DNA of 64,000 nucleotides from Roseburia sp. 499 (GTDB lineage Bacteria; Bacillota; Clostridia; Lachnospirales; Lachnospiraceae). Made by a program: the position numbers and the translations under genes. Below the pieces are notes generated by a model. It searched no databases, was not told the DNA's origin, and saw only the letters and a list, made by a program, of their open reading frames with translations. This document shows positions 43,784-55,437 of the stretch, piece after piece; the first letter of the stretch is position 1, and each line of letters starts with the position of its first letter. Location: contig NZ_CP135164.1 of assembly GCF_001940225.2 (NCBI RefSeq), forward strand, positions 124,001-188,000. The letters run 5' to 3'.

Positions 43784-46162
43784 TTATTTGAACTCGGCAA
43801 TGGTTACGCCGGCGTCTCCTTCACCAAATTCACCCAGACGGTAGGATTTGATGTATTTCAAGCGTTTCAAGTGGTTGTGTACGGCGTTTCGTAATGCGCC
43901 AGTGCCCTTTCCGTGTACAATACGAACAGAAGGCATATGAGCAATATAGGCATCATCCAGATATTTGTCTAATAGCGCAATAGCTTCATCTGTAGTTTTA
44001 CCAATCAGATTAATTTCGGTAGAAACAGATGCGGATTTTGCCATTTTAATTTTTCCTGCTCCGGTAGATTTTTTCTTATTTCCTAATACCGGTGTTTCTT
44101 CCACTAATACAAGGTCTTTAATATTTACCAGAGAACGTAAAATTCCCATCTGTACATATAAATCGCCTTTTTCATTTGGCAGAGTATGCACAGTACCTTT
44201 TAGGTTCATGCTTAAGACCTTTACGGTGTCTCCAATACGCAGTTTTTTTGGAACCTTGTTGTTCTGTTGGGCGTTTTTCTGTTTTAGGGACATATCTTTT
44301 TCCAGATTGCTCATTTTATCCCTAAGTTTGGAACGTTCCTGTTCCATTTCCTTCATAGAAGGAGCAGCACTGCCATATTTGTGGAAGTTTTTGATGGTTT
44401 GGTCGGCAACTTCTTTCGCCTCTCGTAAAATAGCATGAGCTTCTTCGTTTGCCTGGCGGATAATTTTTTCACGCTGGCTGTCGATACGTTCCTGTTTTTC
44501 TTCTAATTTGTGTTTTAAATCTTCGATTTCCTGTTTGTATTGTTCTACTTCCAAACGTTCTTTTTCAATGGTAACACGACTGGATTCCAAATCGGAAATC
44601 AAATCCTCAAAGCTTTCATCCTGTTCACTCAAATGCTTTTTCGCTTCTTCAATAATGTCCTCACTTAATCCAAGTTTTCCGGAAATCGCAAAAGCATTAC
44701 TTTTTCCCGGAATACCGATTAAAAGCCGATAAGTAGGACTCAAGGTCTCTACCGAAAATTCACAGCAGGCATTTTCCACGCCGGGAGTGGAAAGGGCAAA
44801 TACTTTCAACTCGCTATAGTGGGTAGTTGCCATAGTGCGGATGCCGAAGTTGTGAAGTCTTGTTAAAATGGAAATGGCAAGCGCAGCACCTTCTGTCGGA
44901 TCAGTTCCGGCACATAATTCGTCGAAAAGTACCAGTGAATTCTCATTTACACGGTCTAAAATAGAGATAATATTGGTCATGTGAGAAGAGAAGGTACTGA
45001 GGCTTTGCTCAATACTTTGTTCATCTCCAATATCTGCAAATACTTCTTCAAAAACAGAAAGCTCGGAACGGTCATTTGCCGGAATGTGAAGTCCTGCCTG
45101 CCCCATTAGTGTAAAGAGTCCTACTGTTTTTATCGAAACGGTTTTACCACCGGTGTTTGGTCCTGTTACGATTAATAGGTCAAAGTCATCTCCAAGATGA
45201 ATATCAATAGGAACTACCTTGTGAGAATCCAACAGAGGATGGCGTCCCTTGCGGATGCGGATACGGTGTTCCGTGTTGAAAAGAGGAGCTGTACCGTTGT
45301 AGCTTTTGGCAAGAGCGCCTTTGGCAAAAATAAAGTCCAGTTCTGTCAATATTTTATAGTTATCGTTCAGGAAAGGAATGTATTCTGCCACCTGGGCGCT
45401 TAAGTTGGCCAAGATTACTTCGATTTCATCCTGTTCCTTTAAAAACAGTTCCTTTAAGTCGTTATTCAGTTTTACTACTGCCATAGGTTCGATAAAAAGA
45501 GTGGAACCGGTAGAAGACTGGTCGTGAATCATACCAGGTACCTGCCCCTTGGCTTCTGCTTTTACCGGAAGACAGTAGCGGCCGTTACGCATGGTAATAA
45601 CAGCATCCTGCAGCAGATTTCGCGTGTCAGTGTTATTTAACATGGTATTCATCTGGCTACGGATTTTGTCGTTGATATTTTTCATGGAACGACGGATATT
45701 TTTTAGATTTGCAGAAGCATCATCAGCGATTTCGTCTTCAGAAATAATACATCTGCGAATTTCATCCAATAAAGGAGTCAGAGGTTCTACCTTGTCAAAA
45801 AGCTCATCCAAAGAATCTGCCTTGGTGTCCTCTCTGTCACTGCGGGAATAAGCTTTGGCACGCTTTGCAACCTCTAGGAGAGAAGCAATGCGTAGGAGTT
45901 CTTCTATTCCCAGTGTGCCGCCAATTTCCAGTCGCTTCAGAGAAGCGCCAATGTTATGAAGACCGGAAAAAGAAAGGCTTCCCTTTTTGAAAATACGGGA
46001 AAGGGCGTCTCGGGTCTGTGCCTGAGCAGCCTCTATGGCTTCCAAATCAGTCATAGGCTTTAATTTCCGACAAAGTTCACGTCCCGATTCGGAAGTGGAA
46101 TACTCTGTCAGAAGTTCTATAATTTTATTATATTCTAAGGTTTTTAATACTTTTTCATTCAT
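43784..46162 (-). CDS. mutS2: Endonuclease MutS2
   Basis: A 792-residue MutS-family protein without the mismatch-reading domain I. The ATPase has Walker A GPNTGGKTVSIKT, then the Walker B area LVLFDELCAGTDP. A coiled coil (about 520-620) follows and a C-terminal Smr nuclease domain (about 720-792, ending HGKGTGALRNAVHNHLKRLK). MutS2 suppresses recombination and, in Bacillus, acts on collided ribosomes. It is first in an operon with the two-component pair. Confidence 0.95.
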   Translation of the reverse strand: MNEKVLKTLEYNKIIELLTEYSTSESGRELCRKLKPMTDLEAIEAAQAQTRDALSRIFKKGSLSFSGLHNIGASLKRLEIGGTLGIEELLRIASLLEVAKRAKAYSRSDREDTKADSLDELFDKVEPLTPLLDEIRRCIISEDEIADDASANLKNIRRSMKNINDKIRSQMNTMLNNTDTRNLLQDAVITMRNGRYCLPVKAEAKGQVPGMIHDQSSTGSTLFIEPMAVVKLNNDLKELFLKEQDEIEVILANLSAQVAEYIPFLNDNYKILTELDFIFAKGALAKSYNGTAPLFNTEHRIRIRKGRHPLLDSHKVVPIDIHLGDDFDLLIVTGPNTGGKTVSIKTVGLFTLMGQAGLHIPANDRSELSVFEEVFADIGDEQSIEQSLSTFSSHMTNIISILDRVNENSLVLFDELCAGTDPTEGAALAISILTRLHNFGIRTMATTHYSELKVFALSTPGVENACCEFSVETLSPTYRLLIGIPGKSNAFAISGKLGLSEDIIEEAKKHLSEQDESFEDLISDLESSRVTIEKERLEVEQYKQEIEDLKHKLEEKQERIDSQREKIIRQANEEAHAILREAKEVADQTIKNFHKYGSAAPSMKEMEQERSKLRDKMSNLEKDMSLKQKNAQQNNKVPKKLRIGDTVKVLSMNLKGTVHTLPNEKGDLYVQMGILRSLVNIKDLVLVEETPVLGNKKKSTGAGKIKMAKSASVSTEINLIGKTTDEAIALLDKYLDDAYIAHMPSVRIVHGKGTGALRNAVHNHLKRLKYIKSYRLGEFGEGDAGVTIAEFK

Positions 46163-46245
46163 AATCTTTTAGTCCTTTTTATAAGTGCGATTTCCCCTCT
46201 AAAATGCCGCATATTTACGTCTATTTTAACCTAAAAATAAAAATC

Positions 46246-46274
46246 TTGCAACAATGAGAGGAAGAACGTATAAT
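46246..46274 (+). promoter_or_regulatory. Sigma-A promoter of the HtrA-like gene
   Basis: TTGCAA (46246-46251), 17-bp spacer and TATAAT (46269-46274). The expected start near 46281 supports the downstream ATG at 46345 over the one at 46285, which would be almost leaderless. Confidence 0.75.
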
Positions 46275-46344
46275 AAGAGTTGATATGTTAACGAAAAATG
46301 CAAAGCATTTGTTTCGCAAGGCGAAAGATACAGGAGAATTCGTT

Positions 46345-47616
46345 ATGAAGCAGGATGATGAGGAATTTTCTTTTATTAAGGAAAAGATAAAGGATAAACC
46401 GATTAATAAAAAGCGGATGCTGATACATTTGGGATATGATATTTTGTGTGCCATTATTTTCGGTGCGGTAGCATGTCTTGTATTTGTGTGCCTGAAACCT
46501 CGTATAGAAGAATGGACACAGCCGAAGAAGAATCAGGAGATTACGATTCCAAAGGATGAAGAACCGGAGGAAGAGGCGGAGAAACCAGAAGAAAATACGC
46601 AACAACCTCAGGAACCGGATACGGTATATGTGCAGGAAGAATTAGGAGTGGAAGGCTATCAGAACCTGCAGAAAGAATTGTATGCGATTGGAAAGCAGGC
46701 AAACAAATCGGTGGTAACAGTAACAGGGGTTACCAGTGGAACAGATTGGTTTAACACTCCTTATGAGAGCCAGAATCAGGCTGCAGGTATTATCGTTGCC
46801 AATAATGGACAGGAGTTGTTGATTTTAACAGAGAAGAAGGTTATTGCAGATGCTCAGTCCATAACGATTACTTTTAATGGTGGTGAGACGGTTCCTGCAA
46901 CTTTGAAAAAGTACGATGGAAATACAGGAATTGCAATTATCGGTGTGCCGTTAAACGACATATCTGAGGATATTATGAATAGAATATCAGTAGCAACTCT
47001 TGGAAATTCCCTAGTGTTGTCTCAGGGAACGGTAGTAATTGCTATTGGAAATCCTTTGGGCGCAAATTATTCTATTTTGTGCGGAACCATTACGTCTACA
47101 CAGAACAAAGTAACTACGATTGATAATAATTATACGATTTTTACCACAGATATGGTAGGAAGCGAAAATGGAAGTGGTGTGCTGGTAAACCTTTCCGGAG
47201 AAATTGTAGGCCTGGTGTTGAAGGATTACAGTAATCAGGGAGACCGCAATACCATTACTGCATTATCTGTTTCAGAGTTAAAACAGATAATAGAGGATTT
47301 GTCGAATAACAAGGATATTCCGTATTTGGGACTGCGTATCAGTACGGTAACACAAGATATTTCTGATAAATACAGTATTCCGGAAGGCGTATATGTGAAA
47401 GGAATCGAAATGGATTCACCTGCTATGGCAGCCGGAATACAGGAAGCAGATGTTATTGTAAAAATGAATGGTGAGGAAATTACTTCTGTAGAGCAGTATA
47501 GTCAGTTATTGATAGGACTAAATCCGGGAGACGAAGTGAAAATTACGGTAAAACGTCAAGGGGCAGAAGATTATGTAGACTTAGAATGCAGTGCAGCAGT
47601 AGGTGTATTGCAGTAA
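46345..47616 (+). CDS. HtrA/DegP-like pseudoprotease with PDZ domain
   Basis: A 423-residue membrane-anchored protein: a cytoplasmic N-terminus, a membrane helix (about 34-55), a Pro/Glu-rich linker, a trypsin-like domain and a C-terminal PDZ domain (about 335-420, starting PYLGLRIS and containing VYVKGIEMDSPAMAAGIQEA). The catalytic triad looks lost. Where HtrA has its His, the text is LLILTEKKVI; the Asp site is NTGIAII; and the GNSGG serine loop is ENGSGVL. It probably binds unfolded or signal proteins without cutting them. AGGAG stands 8 bases before the ATG at 46345. YhaM follows. Confidence 0.85.
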   Translation: MKQDDEEFSFIKEKIKDKPINKKRMLIHLGYDILCAIIFGAVACLVFVCLKPRIEEWTQPKKNQEITIPKDEEPEEEAEKPEENTQQPQEPDTVYVQEELGVEGYQNLQKELYAIGKQANKSVVTVTGVTSGTDWFNTPYESQNQAAGIIVANNGQELLILTEKKVIADAQSITITFNGGETVPATLKKYDGNTGIAIIGVPLNDISEDIMNRISVATLGNSLVLSQGTVVIAIGNPLGANYSILCGTITSTQNKVTTIDNNYTIFTTDMVGSENGSGVLVNLSGEIVGLVLKDYSNQGDRNTITALSVSELKQIIEDLSNNKDIPYLGLRISTVTQDISDKYSIPEGVYVKGIEMDSPAMAAGIQEADVIVKMNGEEITSVEQYSQLLIGLNPGDEVKITVKRQGAEDYVDLECSAAVGVLQ

Positions 47617-47654
47617 AGAAAGACAATATAGAAAGTGTTTAGAAGGAGTAAATT

Positions 47655-48605
47655 ATGAAGTATATAGAGACCCTGCGAGAGGGCGAACGTGTTGGAGAGA
47701 TTTATTTGTGCAAGGCGAAACAGACTGCACTTACCAAAGCAGGGAAGGCATATGAATCCTTGATTTTACAGGATAAAACAGGAACTTTGGATGCGAAGAT
47801 ATGGGACCCGAATTCTCAAGGAATTGAGGAATTTGATGCTCTTGATTATGTAGATGTCATGGGAGATGTTACTAGTTTTCAGGGAGCTTTGCAGTTAAAC
47901 GTAAAGCGTGTCCGTAAAGTGCAGGAGGGAGAATATGATCCGAAAGATTATCTTCCGGTAAGCGACAAGGACGTTGACCAGATGTATACAGAGCTGGTTG
48001 GATTTATTCAGGGAATGAAGAATCCATATTTAAAGCAGTTGTTGTCCAGCTTTTTTATAGAAGATAAGGATTTTGAAAAAAGATTTAAGTTCCATAGTGC
48101 CGCAAAAAGCGTACATCATGGGTTTGTAGGAGGACTATTGGAGCATACTTTAAGTGTGACAAAACTTTGCAATTACTATACAGAAGCTTATCCTATGTTA
48201 CATAAGGATTTGTTGCTTGCAGCAGCCATGTTCCATGATATTGGAAAACTGGAAGAACTGTCTGTTTTCCCGGCAAATGATTATACGGATGAAGGTCAGT
48301 TGTTGGGGCATATTATGATTGGCGCAGAGATGGTAGGAGAACGCATTCGGACCATTCCGGGATTTCCGCCACGACTTGCCAATGAGTTAAAGCATTGTAT
48401 TTTGGCACATCACGGAGAGTTGGAATATGGTTCCCCGAAAAAGCCGGCACTTGCAGAAGCAGTTGCTCTTAGCTTTGCAGATAATACAGATGCCAAGATG
48501 GAGACCATGAAAGAAATATTTGCAGCAGTACCGGAAGGAAATACAGACTGGTTGGGCTACAATCGGATGTTTGAATCGAATTTGCGAAGAACCAGTGAAG
48601 AATAA
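47655..48605 (+). CDS. 3'-5' exonuclease YhaM-like (OB fold plus HD domain)
   Basis: A 316-residue protein with an N-terminal OB-fold nucleic acid domain and an HD hydrolase domain (HHGFVGGLLEHTLSV, then AAAMFHDIGKLEEL and the late H of LAHHGELEYG). This is the layout of YhaM, a 3'-5' exoribonuclease that trims RNA and single-stranded DNA. AAGGAG precedes the ATG. A terminator follows, so the gene ends its unit. Confidence 0.92.
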   Translation: MKYIETLREGERVGEIYLCKAKQTALTKAGKAYESLILQDKTGTLDAKIWDPNSQGIEEFDALDYVDVMGDVTSFQGALQLNVKRVRKVQEGEYDPKDYLPVSDKDVDQMYTELVGFIQGMKNPYLKQLLSSFFIEDKDFEKRFKFHSAAKSVHHGFVGGLLEHTLSVTKLCNYYTEAYPMLHKDLLLAAAMFHDIGKLEELSVFPANDYTDEGQLLGHIMIGAEMVGERIRTIPGFPPRLANELKHCILAHHGELEYGSPKKPALAEAVALSFADNTDAKMETMKEIFAAVPEGNTDWLGYNRMFESNLRRTSEE

Positions 48606-48608
48606 TAG

Positions 48609-48643
48609 AAAGGGGCAGTTCCCATGGAACGGCTCCTTTTATA
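48609..48643 (+). terminator. Intrinsic terminator after the YhaM-like gene
   Basis: AAAGG...CCTTT with an inner AGTTCC/GGAAC stem, about 12 pairs with mismatches, followed by TTTTAT. Confidence 0.6.
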
Positions 48644-48706
48644 TCATAGAGAAGAACTTGTTACATGAATGTGTGAAAGTGTTGAAGAATATAGAAGGAA
48701 GATTAT

Positions 48707-50146
48707 ATGTCGGGAAAAAGGAAAGATATTAGATTACAAAAGGATATGGAACTGGAGCTTACCATTGAAGATATGGGGGTAGACGGTGAAGGAATTGGCA
48801 AGGCAGAGGGCGTTACTTTGTTTGTAAAGGATGCGGTGCTGGGTGATGTAGTTCGGGTAAAAATCATGAAAATGAAAAAGAACTATGGCTATGCCAGAAT
48901 CATGGAGATATTGGATCCATCGCCTTATCGAGTAGAGCCGAAATGTACCTATCATCGTCAGTGTGGCGGATGCCAGATTCAGGCAGTGGACTATGCACAG
49001 CAGTTGAGGTTTAAGGAGAATAAAGTCCGCAACAATCTGAAACGAATCGGCGGATTTGCAGTAAAGGAAGCAGATGGAAGCGGAGAAGGAATTACGGTGA
49101 ATCCTGTCATTGGCATGGACGAGCCTTATTTTTACCGGAATAAGGCGCAGTTTCCAATTGGAACAGATAAGAATGGGAATATTGTGACAGGATTCTATGC
49201 AAGCCGCAGCCACAATATTATTCCGAACCGGAAGTGTTATCTGGGAGCAGAGATTAATGAAAAGATTCTGGACATTGTAATCTCGTTTATGAAGGAATAC
49301 CACATTCCGGCGTATGATGAGACTACCGGAAAAGGTCTGGTGCGCCATGTGCTAATACGGTTTGGATTTACCACAAAGGAAATCATGGTTTGTCTGGTGG
49401 TGAACGGAAGAAAACTGCCTCATGCAGAGAAGCTGGTAGAACGGTTGACAGAGCTGGAGGGCATGACCAGTATCACCCTGAATGTAAATGAGAAAAATAC
49501 CAATGTAATTCTGGGAGAGGAAATCATTTCCCTTTGGGGACAGGACTACATTACGGATTATATTGGCGGCATCAAATATCAGATTTCTCCGCTATCTTTT
49601 TATCAGGTAAATCCGGTGCAGACGGAAAAGCTTTATGGCACGGCGTTGGAGTATGCAGGACTTACCGGGAAAGAAACGGTTTGGGACTTATATTGCGGAA
49701 TTGGAACCATTTCTTTGTTTTTGGCACAGAAGGCAAAGCAGGTGTATGGTGTGGAAATCGTACCGCCAGCCATTGAGGATGCGAAAAATAATGCAAAAAT
49801 AAATGGAATCGAGAATGTAGAGTTTTTCGTAGGAAAGGCAGAGGAAGTGCTGCCGGAGTTCTATGAAAAAGGAATGACTGAGAAGAATCGGGAAGATATG
49901 TTGCATCCGGATGTGATTGTGGTAGACCCGCCGCGGAAGGGTTGCGATGAGAAATGTTTGGAGACCATTGTGAAGATGAAGCCGGAGCGAGTGGTGTATG
50001 TAAGCTGTGATTCGGCAACACTGGCAAGGGATTTGAAGTATCTGTGTGAGCAGGGGTATGAGGTGAAGAAGGTGCAGCCGGTGGATATGTTTCCACATAC
50101 GGGGCATGTTGAGACGGTAGTATTGATGTCAAGAAAAGATAAATAA
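48707..50146 (+). CDS. rlmD: 23S rRNA (uracil-5-)-methyltransferase, RlmD/RumA type
   Basis: A 479-residue enzyme that makes 5-methyluridine in rRNA (or tRNA, as TrmFO-independent types do). It has an N-terminal TRAM domain (about 10-65), an iron-sulfur cluster site in CTYHRQCGGCQIQ, the SAM motif DLYCGIGTISLFLA, the DPPRKGCDEK motif and the catalytic VYVSCDSATLARDL with its Cys. GAAGGA precedes the ATG. Which base is modified cannot be told from sequence. After it the gene content changes to accessory DNA. Confidence 0.93.
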   Translation: MSGKRKDIRLQKDMELELTIEDMGVDGEGIGKAEGVTLFVKDAVLGDVVRVKIMKMKKNYGYARIMEILDPSPYRVEPKCTYHRQCGGCQIQAVDYAQQLRFKENKVRNNLKRIGGFAVKEADGSGEGITVNPVIGMDEPYFYRNKAQFPIGTDKNGNIVTGFYASRSHNIIPNRKCYLGAEINEKILDIVISFMKEYHIPAYDETTGKGLVRHVLIRFGFTTKEIMVCLVVNGRKLPHAEKLVERLTELEGMTSITLNVNEKNTNVILGEEIISLWGQDYITDYIGGIKYQISPLSFYQVNPVQTEKLYGTALEYAGLTGKETVWDLYCGIGTISLFLAQKAKQVYGVEIVPPAIEDAKNNAKINGIENVEFFVGKAEEVLPEFYEKGMTEKNREDMLHPDVIVVDPPRKGCDEKCLETIVKMKPERVVYVSCDSATLARDLKYLCEQGYEVKKVQPVDMFPHTGHVETVVLMSRKDK

Positions 50147-50416
50147 TAGACAGAAAGTGGCGTATTTCCGGGCTTTTTTGGAAATTAGGATAAGAAGCCT
50201 ATCTCTTGAAAAAGCTCGGCTATTTTATATGGAAACATATCTACTGCGAAAATGTGTGTCAGGTTGTGACCTCGGATTAGATAACGCAAATTGAGTGAAT
50301 AGATTAGATGTTTGACATTATATGACAAATGCTGAAAACTGACAACAAATCAGGTAACTCGACGCTAAGGGTGTTTTCGGACAGCGGAATAGATGTTGAG
50401 GAAGGAGTGAATAAAT
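50147..50416 (+). other. Intergenic boundary between core and accessory DNA
   Basis: 270 bases with no gene. A weak hairpin (GATA...TATC near 50190-50205) and a TTGACA-like box (near 50309) are the only signals. It marks the change from housekeeping genes to an accessory island; no clear direct repeat or attachment site was found. Confidence 0.4.
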
Positions 50417-51982
50417 GTGAGTGACTCATTGACAAATGAATTGGTTAATTTCTTGGGTCAATATTCCCTAGAGAGTGTTTTGTCTGGCATAATCGAAATG
50501 CAAATGTTACTTTATGGACATGATGATACATTCATACCTGCTGCTGAATATCTGGCAGCAAATGCGTTGTATGCATGCAAAGAAAAAGGAACTAAAAATT
50601 TCATGTGGCATGATTATGAATTATTAGAACAATATGCGAAAAAGGCTTGTGCTCCTAATGTGGAACAACTTTTTTCTGAAACACTGAAAATGACAAATGC
50701 CAGTGATGAAGAAAAACAAAAGTTTCTCCAATCGAAAATGATGCAGATGAAAGGAAACTTTTATAGAGGAGATGGATATATTCATCAACTGATTGATGTT
50801 GCAAGACGATTATATTCTCCTCTTGATTCATCGATGAAAGATGTCTTGGGCTTTTCGTATACATCTTATGAAAAAGTTATAAAATTCATTTTTTCTCAAT
50901 ACGGTGTGAGAATCGCAGAAGCCTATAAAGATAAGTACAAAATAAAAACAATGATTAATGCAATGCTAAGTAAGTCCGAACCTTGGCTTCCGAGTATTAA
51001 GGCAGGTTATATTTTCAGAATCAGCAAATCTGACTTGAAGACCATTATAGGTGATGAAGTAGATAAGATGTGCGACTATTTGTGCGTCAAAGCTTATGAC
51101 AGTAATTTTAAGAAAACGGAATTCGATGAATTTAAGATTCTGATATCAAAACCATTTGTGGATTTTGGAGATTACATTTATATGCCACTAATATTTTCTA
51201 CAATAATGAATCTTCCAAAACAATTTCATTATTCGTTTATTGCAGAGAAACTTTTTGATAAAAAAATTCTTGGAGTTTACACTAAAAATCGTGGTGATGT
51301 TGTAGAGAACTTAACATCAAAGTATATTTCTAGGTTGATGTCAGAAGATAAGATTTTACATGGCTTATCTTATGTGGGAGAAGATGGAGAGGCTGATGTT
51401 ACAGTAGTAAGTGAAGAAGGAATGATTTTTGGAGAATGTAAAAGCAAAATAATTACATTAAACTCCATTCGAGGATTACATGAAAGTATCACTACAGATG
51501 TATATCAAGCAATTGGCGCAGCTTATTCACAAGGGGTAAGGACAATTGAAAGAGTACAGGAAGGAAAAAAGTTTATAAACGAATCTGGAGATGAGATTGT
51601 AATACCGGATGTAGGGAAAAAATATGTTGTTTGCGTAACTATAGAGAATTTTGGTATTATTCCATCGGAGATAGATGAATACATTTCCATTGATGAAAAT
51701 GTTGGTGTTCCTTATGTGGTGAATGTATATGATTTTGACGTTATAACACAAGAATGTAATTCGTATGCGGAGTTGATAGATTATATTGAATTCAGGAGAA
51801 ACAATTACAAAATAATTTCTACAATGGATGAGTTGGATGCGTTTGGCTATTACAAGAAAAATGGTAATAAAAAGATAACATTATCTGCAGATGAATTACT
51901 TATTACTGATTATACTTCAAAGTTTGATATGAAATATAGATTAAAAGATAAAGAGATTTTCTCCAAGTTTACAAGAGGCTAA
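50417..51982 (+). CDS. PD-(D/E)XK nuclease-like protein, accessory
   Basis: A 521-residue protein I do not recognise by family. The N-terminal 290 residues are alpha-helical. A nuclease-like core is visible: a helix with Glu297 (RGDVVENLTSKYI), Asp327 in GEADVTVV, and Glu340-Lys342 in FGECKSKI. This is the E...D...ExK order of PD-(D/E)XK nucleases. A C-terminal region (about 350-521) contains a beta-rich FGIIPSEIDEYISIDE segment. GTG start behind GAAGGAG. It is alone between the methyltransferase and the recombinases, and a hairpin follows. It could be a defence or repair nuclease. Confidence 0.72.
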   Translation: MSDSLTNELVNFLGQYSLESVLSGIIEMQMLLYGHDDTFIPAAEYLAANALYACKEKGTKNFMWHDYELLEQYAKKACAPNVEQLFSETLKMTNASDEEKQKFLQSKMMQMKGNFYRGDGYIHQLIDVARRLYSPLDSSMKDVLGFSYTSYEKVIKFIFSQYGVRIAEAYKDKYKIKTMINAMLSKSEPWLPSIKAGYIFRISKSDLKTIIGDEVDKMCDYLCVKAYDSNFKKTEFDEFKILISKPFVDFGDYIYMPLIFSTIMNLPKQFHYSFIAEKLFDKKILGVYTKNRGDVVENLTSKYISRLMSEDKILHGLSYVGEDGEADVTVVSEEGMIFGECKSKIITLNSIRGLHESITTDVYQAIGAAYSQGVRTIERVQEGKKFINESGDEIVIPDVGKKYVVCVTIENFGIIPSEIDEYISIDENVGVPYVVNVYDFDVITQECNSYAELIDYIEFRRNNYKIISTMDELDAFGYYKKNGNKKITLSADELLITDYTSKFDMKYRLKDKEIFSKFTRG

Positions 51983-51984
51983 TA

Positions 51985-52019
51985 TGAAGCCCTCCCAGCC
52001 AACTAAGGTCGAGAGGGTT
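51985..52019. terminator. Hairpin between the nuclease and the recombinase genes
   Basis: AAGCCCTC and GAGGGTTT with a GGTC/GACC-type inner part lie at the convergent 3' ends. It is a likely terminator for the nuclease. Confidence 0.6.
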
Positions 52020-52036
52020 TCGTGCATTTATAGGTA

Positions 52037-53601
<1,565 letters not shown>

Positions 53602-53602
<1 letters not shown>

Positions 53603-54018
53603 CAAATAACCTCGCTTTCTATCAGACTGTATAAGTATTCGGCCTGTCTGATTGGATTGTCGTAATTCTCAGTAATGTCACCAAGGCGAAAGGCTGTAGG
53701 TGGCCTTTTTGCTTTTGATGCATTGTAGAGGTCATTGCGTCCAAGTTTTGTGGAACGCTTGCTAAGTTCAGCTTCAACTGCATCAAAGGATTCCTTGTCT
53801 ATGATTGCCGGATAGAAGTCATCACCAAGGTAGTGACTGTTTCGCATCATTCTTTTTGCACCGGAATGAAGTAAGTCAAGACCGGCTTCCTTTGCAGCAT
53901 TGGTGAGTGATAGACCGCTTAAATAATTCTTGTAAAGCTCACGAACCTGTGTGGCAGCTGCTTCATCAATAATTGCTTTGCCGTTTTCGATTAGGTAGCC
54001 ATAAGGTGTGTGTCCCAT
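53602..54018 (-). CDS. Recombinase-domain protein, small partner of the recombinases
   Basis: A 138-residue protein with only the recombinase middle domain: [20 protein letters not shown], then [20 protein letters not shown], and then YHLG-type [20 protein letters not shown]. No catalytic serine domain is present. It lies between two recombinase genes and overlaps the next start by one base (TGATG); its own start overlaps the upstream stop in the same way. In many clostridial elements such a three-gene set moves together. Confidence 0.78.
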
Positions 54019-54672
54019 CAAATTCTCTCCTTAAAAGTAAGACCGCAGTGAAGTACAAATCCGACTGACTGTCGGCTGTAAACTTCGATGTGGTCAACGA
54101 ATAGTTCAAATAAATCTTCGCTGTATTCCAGCAGCATTTCGCCGCGTTCGCAGAAGTGTATCAGGCGCTCTGTTTCATAAACCTTTGATGTATCGCCCGT
54201 TACGGAGCGGTTCAGGGCCTCGATATCGCTTCTGAAGTCATTTGCCTGAGTAAGTAATGCGTTGTTTTCCTGCGTAAAAATAATCTGGTCAATGTAGCCT
54301 TGAGCCATTAGCTTATGCAAGGTTTCACGCTGCTCGGCATTCTGTTCCAGTAAAGTTTCTAACTGCTGGATGCGAAGCAATGCTTTATCACTTGTATTCG
54401 CCTGCAGCGATTCAAGATAAGGTTTCAAGACCAGCTTGTGACAGTAGATTAGTTTGTTAATCATTGTTGCAAAAGCCAGCTTGATATCATCATCCTTTAA
54501 GTAAAGCATTGAGCATTTGCTGGTGTCAGTTAAGTGCGTGTTGCAGACCCAAGCAGGATATTTTACGTAAGTGCTGGTATGAATTCGTCTGCGAAAGGTG
54601 TCGCCACATTTGCTACAGATGATTTTGCCGGAAAAGGCATAACGCTGTTGGTATTTATTGCTTCCGCGTATT
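54018..54672 (-). pseudogene. Serine recombinase, 5'-truncated (zinc ribbon and coiled coil only)
   Basis: The open part shows the zinc ribbon (KIICSKCGDTF and WVCNTH), then the coiled coil (IQQLETLLEQNAEQRETLHK) and the C-terminal GLTFKERI. The catalytic and recombinase domains are absent. Upstream of about 54660 the minus-strand homology ends abruptly at a junction with unrelated sequence. It was the first of the three recombinase genes; the loss of its front makes it inactive and leaves the set without its normal first start. Exact 5' boundary is uncertain. Confidence 0.78.
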
Positions 54673-55185
54673 AGCTATAACCTGTACGGAAATGTATTCT
54701 TTGTTTCGGAAGATAAGAGTATTACAAAAGATGACTATATCGAGATGCTTAAGGAGCAAATTCCAGAGCAGTCGCTGTCTATTCCAACTGACCCGAAGGT
54801 GCTGAAGAATGTAGAGAAGAAATACATTGTCGATATTTTGAAATCAGGCAGTTCGGAAATTCCGCAAAGAGTTAATGCAAACGGCGAAGCTCTTCAGACA
54901 GAAGAATCATATATTATGATGAGGAAATTTGGTCTTGTCCTTCTAAAAGATATTATGGAGGAGCGAGACAGCCTTGTTCACAGAGAGTTTTCGGATTTGC
55001 TCACACCGGATGATGAAGTAGCCATCAGAGAAAAGTTCAAAAATTCTGTGACACTTCCAGACGATGATATTAATACTTCTGTTGACCAGACGAAGAAGCT
55101 TATCATAGAGCAAGGAAAAACGCAGGTGCAGATTGCCGAGTCAGTGCAAAGTTGTCCGCTACAATTTAGGATTTCTTCGTCTTAA
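54658..55185 (+). pseudogene. 5'-truncated unrecognised gene at the recombinase junction
   Basis: An open frame of 175 residues without a credible start or ribosome site; it begins inside the recombinase remnant. Protein-like text starts at about YNLYGNVFFVSEDKSITKDD and includes charged helices (EERDSLVHREFSDLLTPDDE). I do not recognise the family. It is probably the tail of a larger gene cut when the recombinase was truncated. The last about 10 residues may be random. Confidence 0.5.
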
Positions 55186-55437
55186 CTTTCTATGTTCTTT
55201 TGCCGGTTTTAAACGGGAGAAAATAACCCTTAATGTTTCCCTTTCCTGAACAGAAAGCTGAATGTAGAAGTGAATAAGGTTTACGAAGTGATAAAGAAAA
55301 GAAAGTCCGAAAATATGTAAGCGGATTTTTTTGAATCGAAAATATTGCCTTTTCCGTGGTGAGGCTGTATCATCAAGAAAAGAATTATCGGAATTATTTT
55401 GAAAAGATGCAGAAGCAACTATGGAAGGAGGAATAGT
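55186..55437. other. Decayed stretch with a minus-strand coding remnant
   Basis: No intact gene. On the minus strand about 55190-55340 an open frame reads LSVQERETLRVIFSRLKPAK, similar in style to the C-terminal helix of MarR regulators, but there is no start. Nothing else is supported. Confidence 0.35.

Noticed and set aside
49662..50132. Two long minus-strand open frames in rlmD
   Set aside because: They are shadows of the methyltransferase gene with no start signals or family features.
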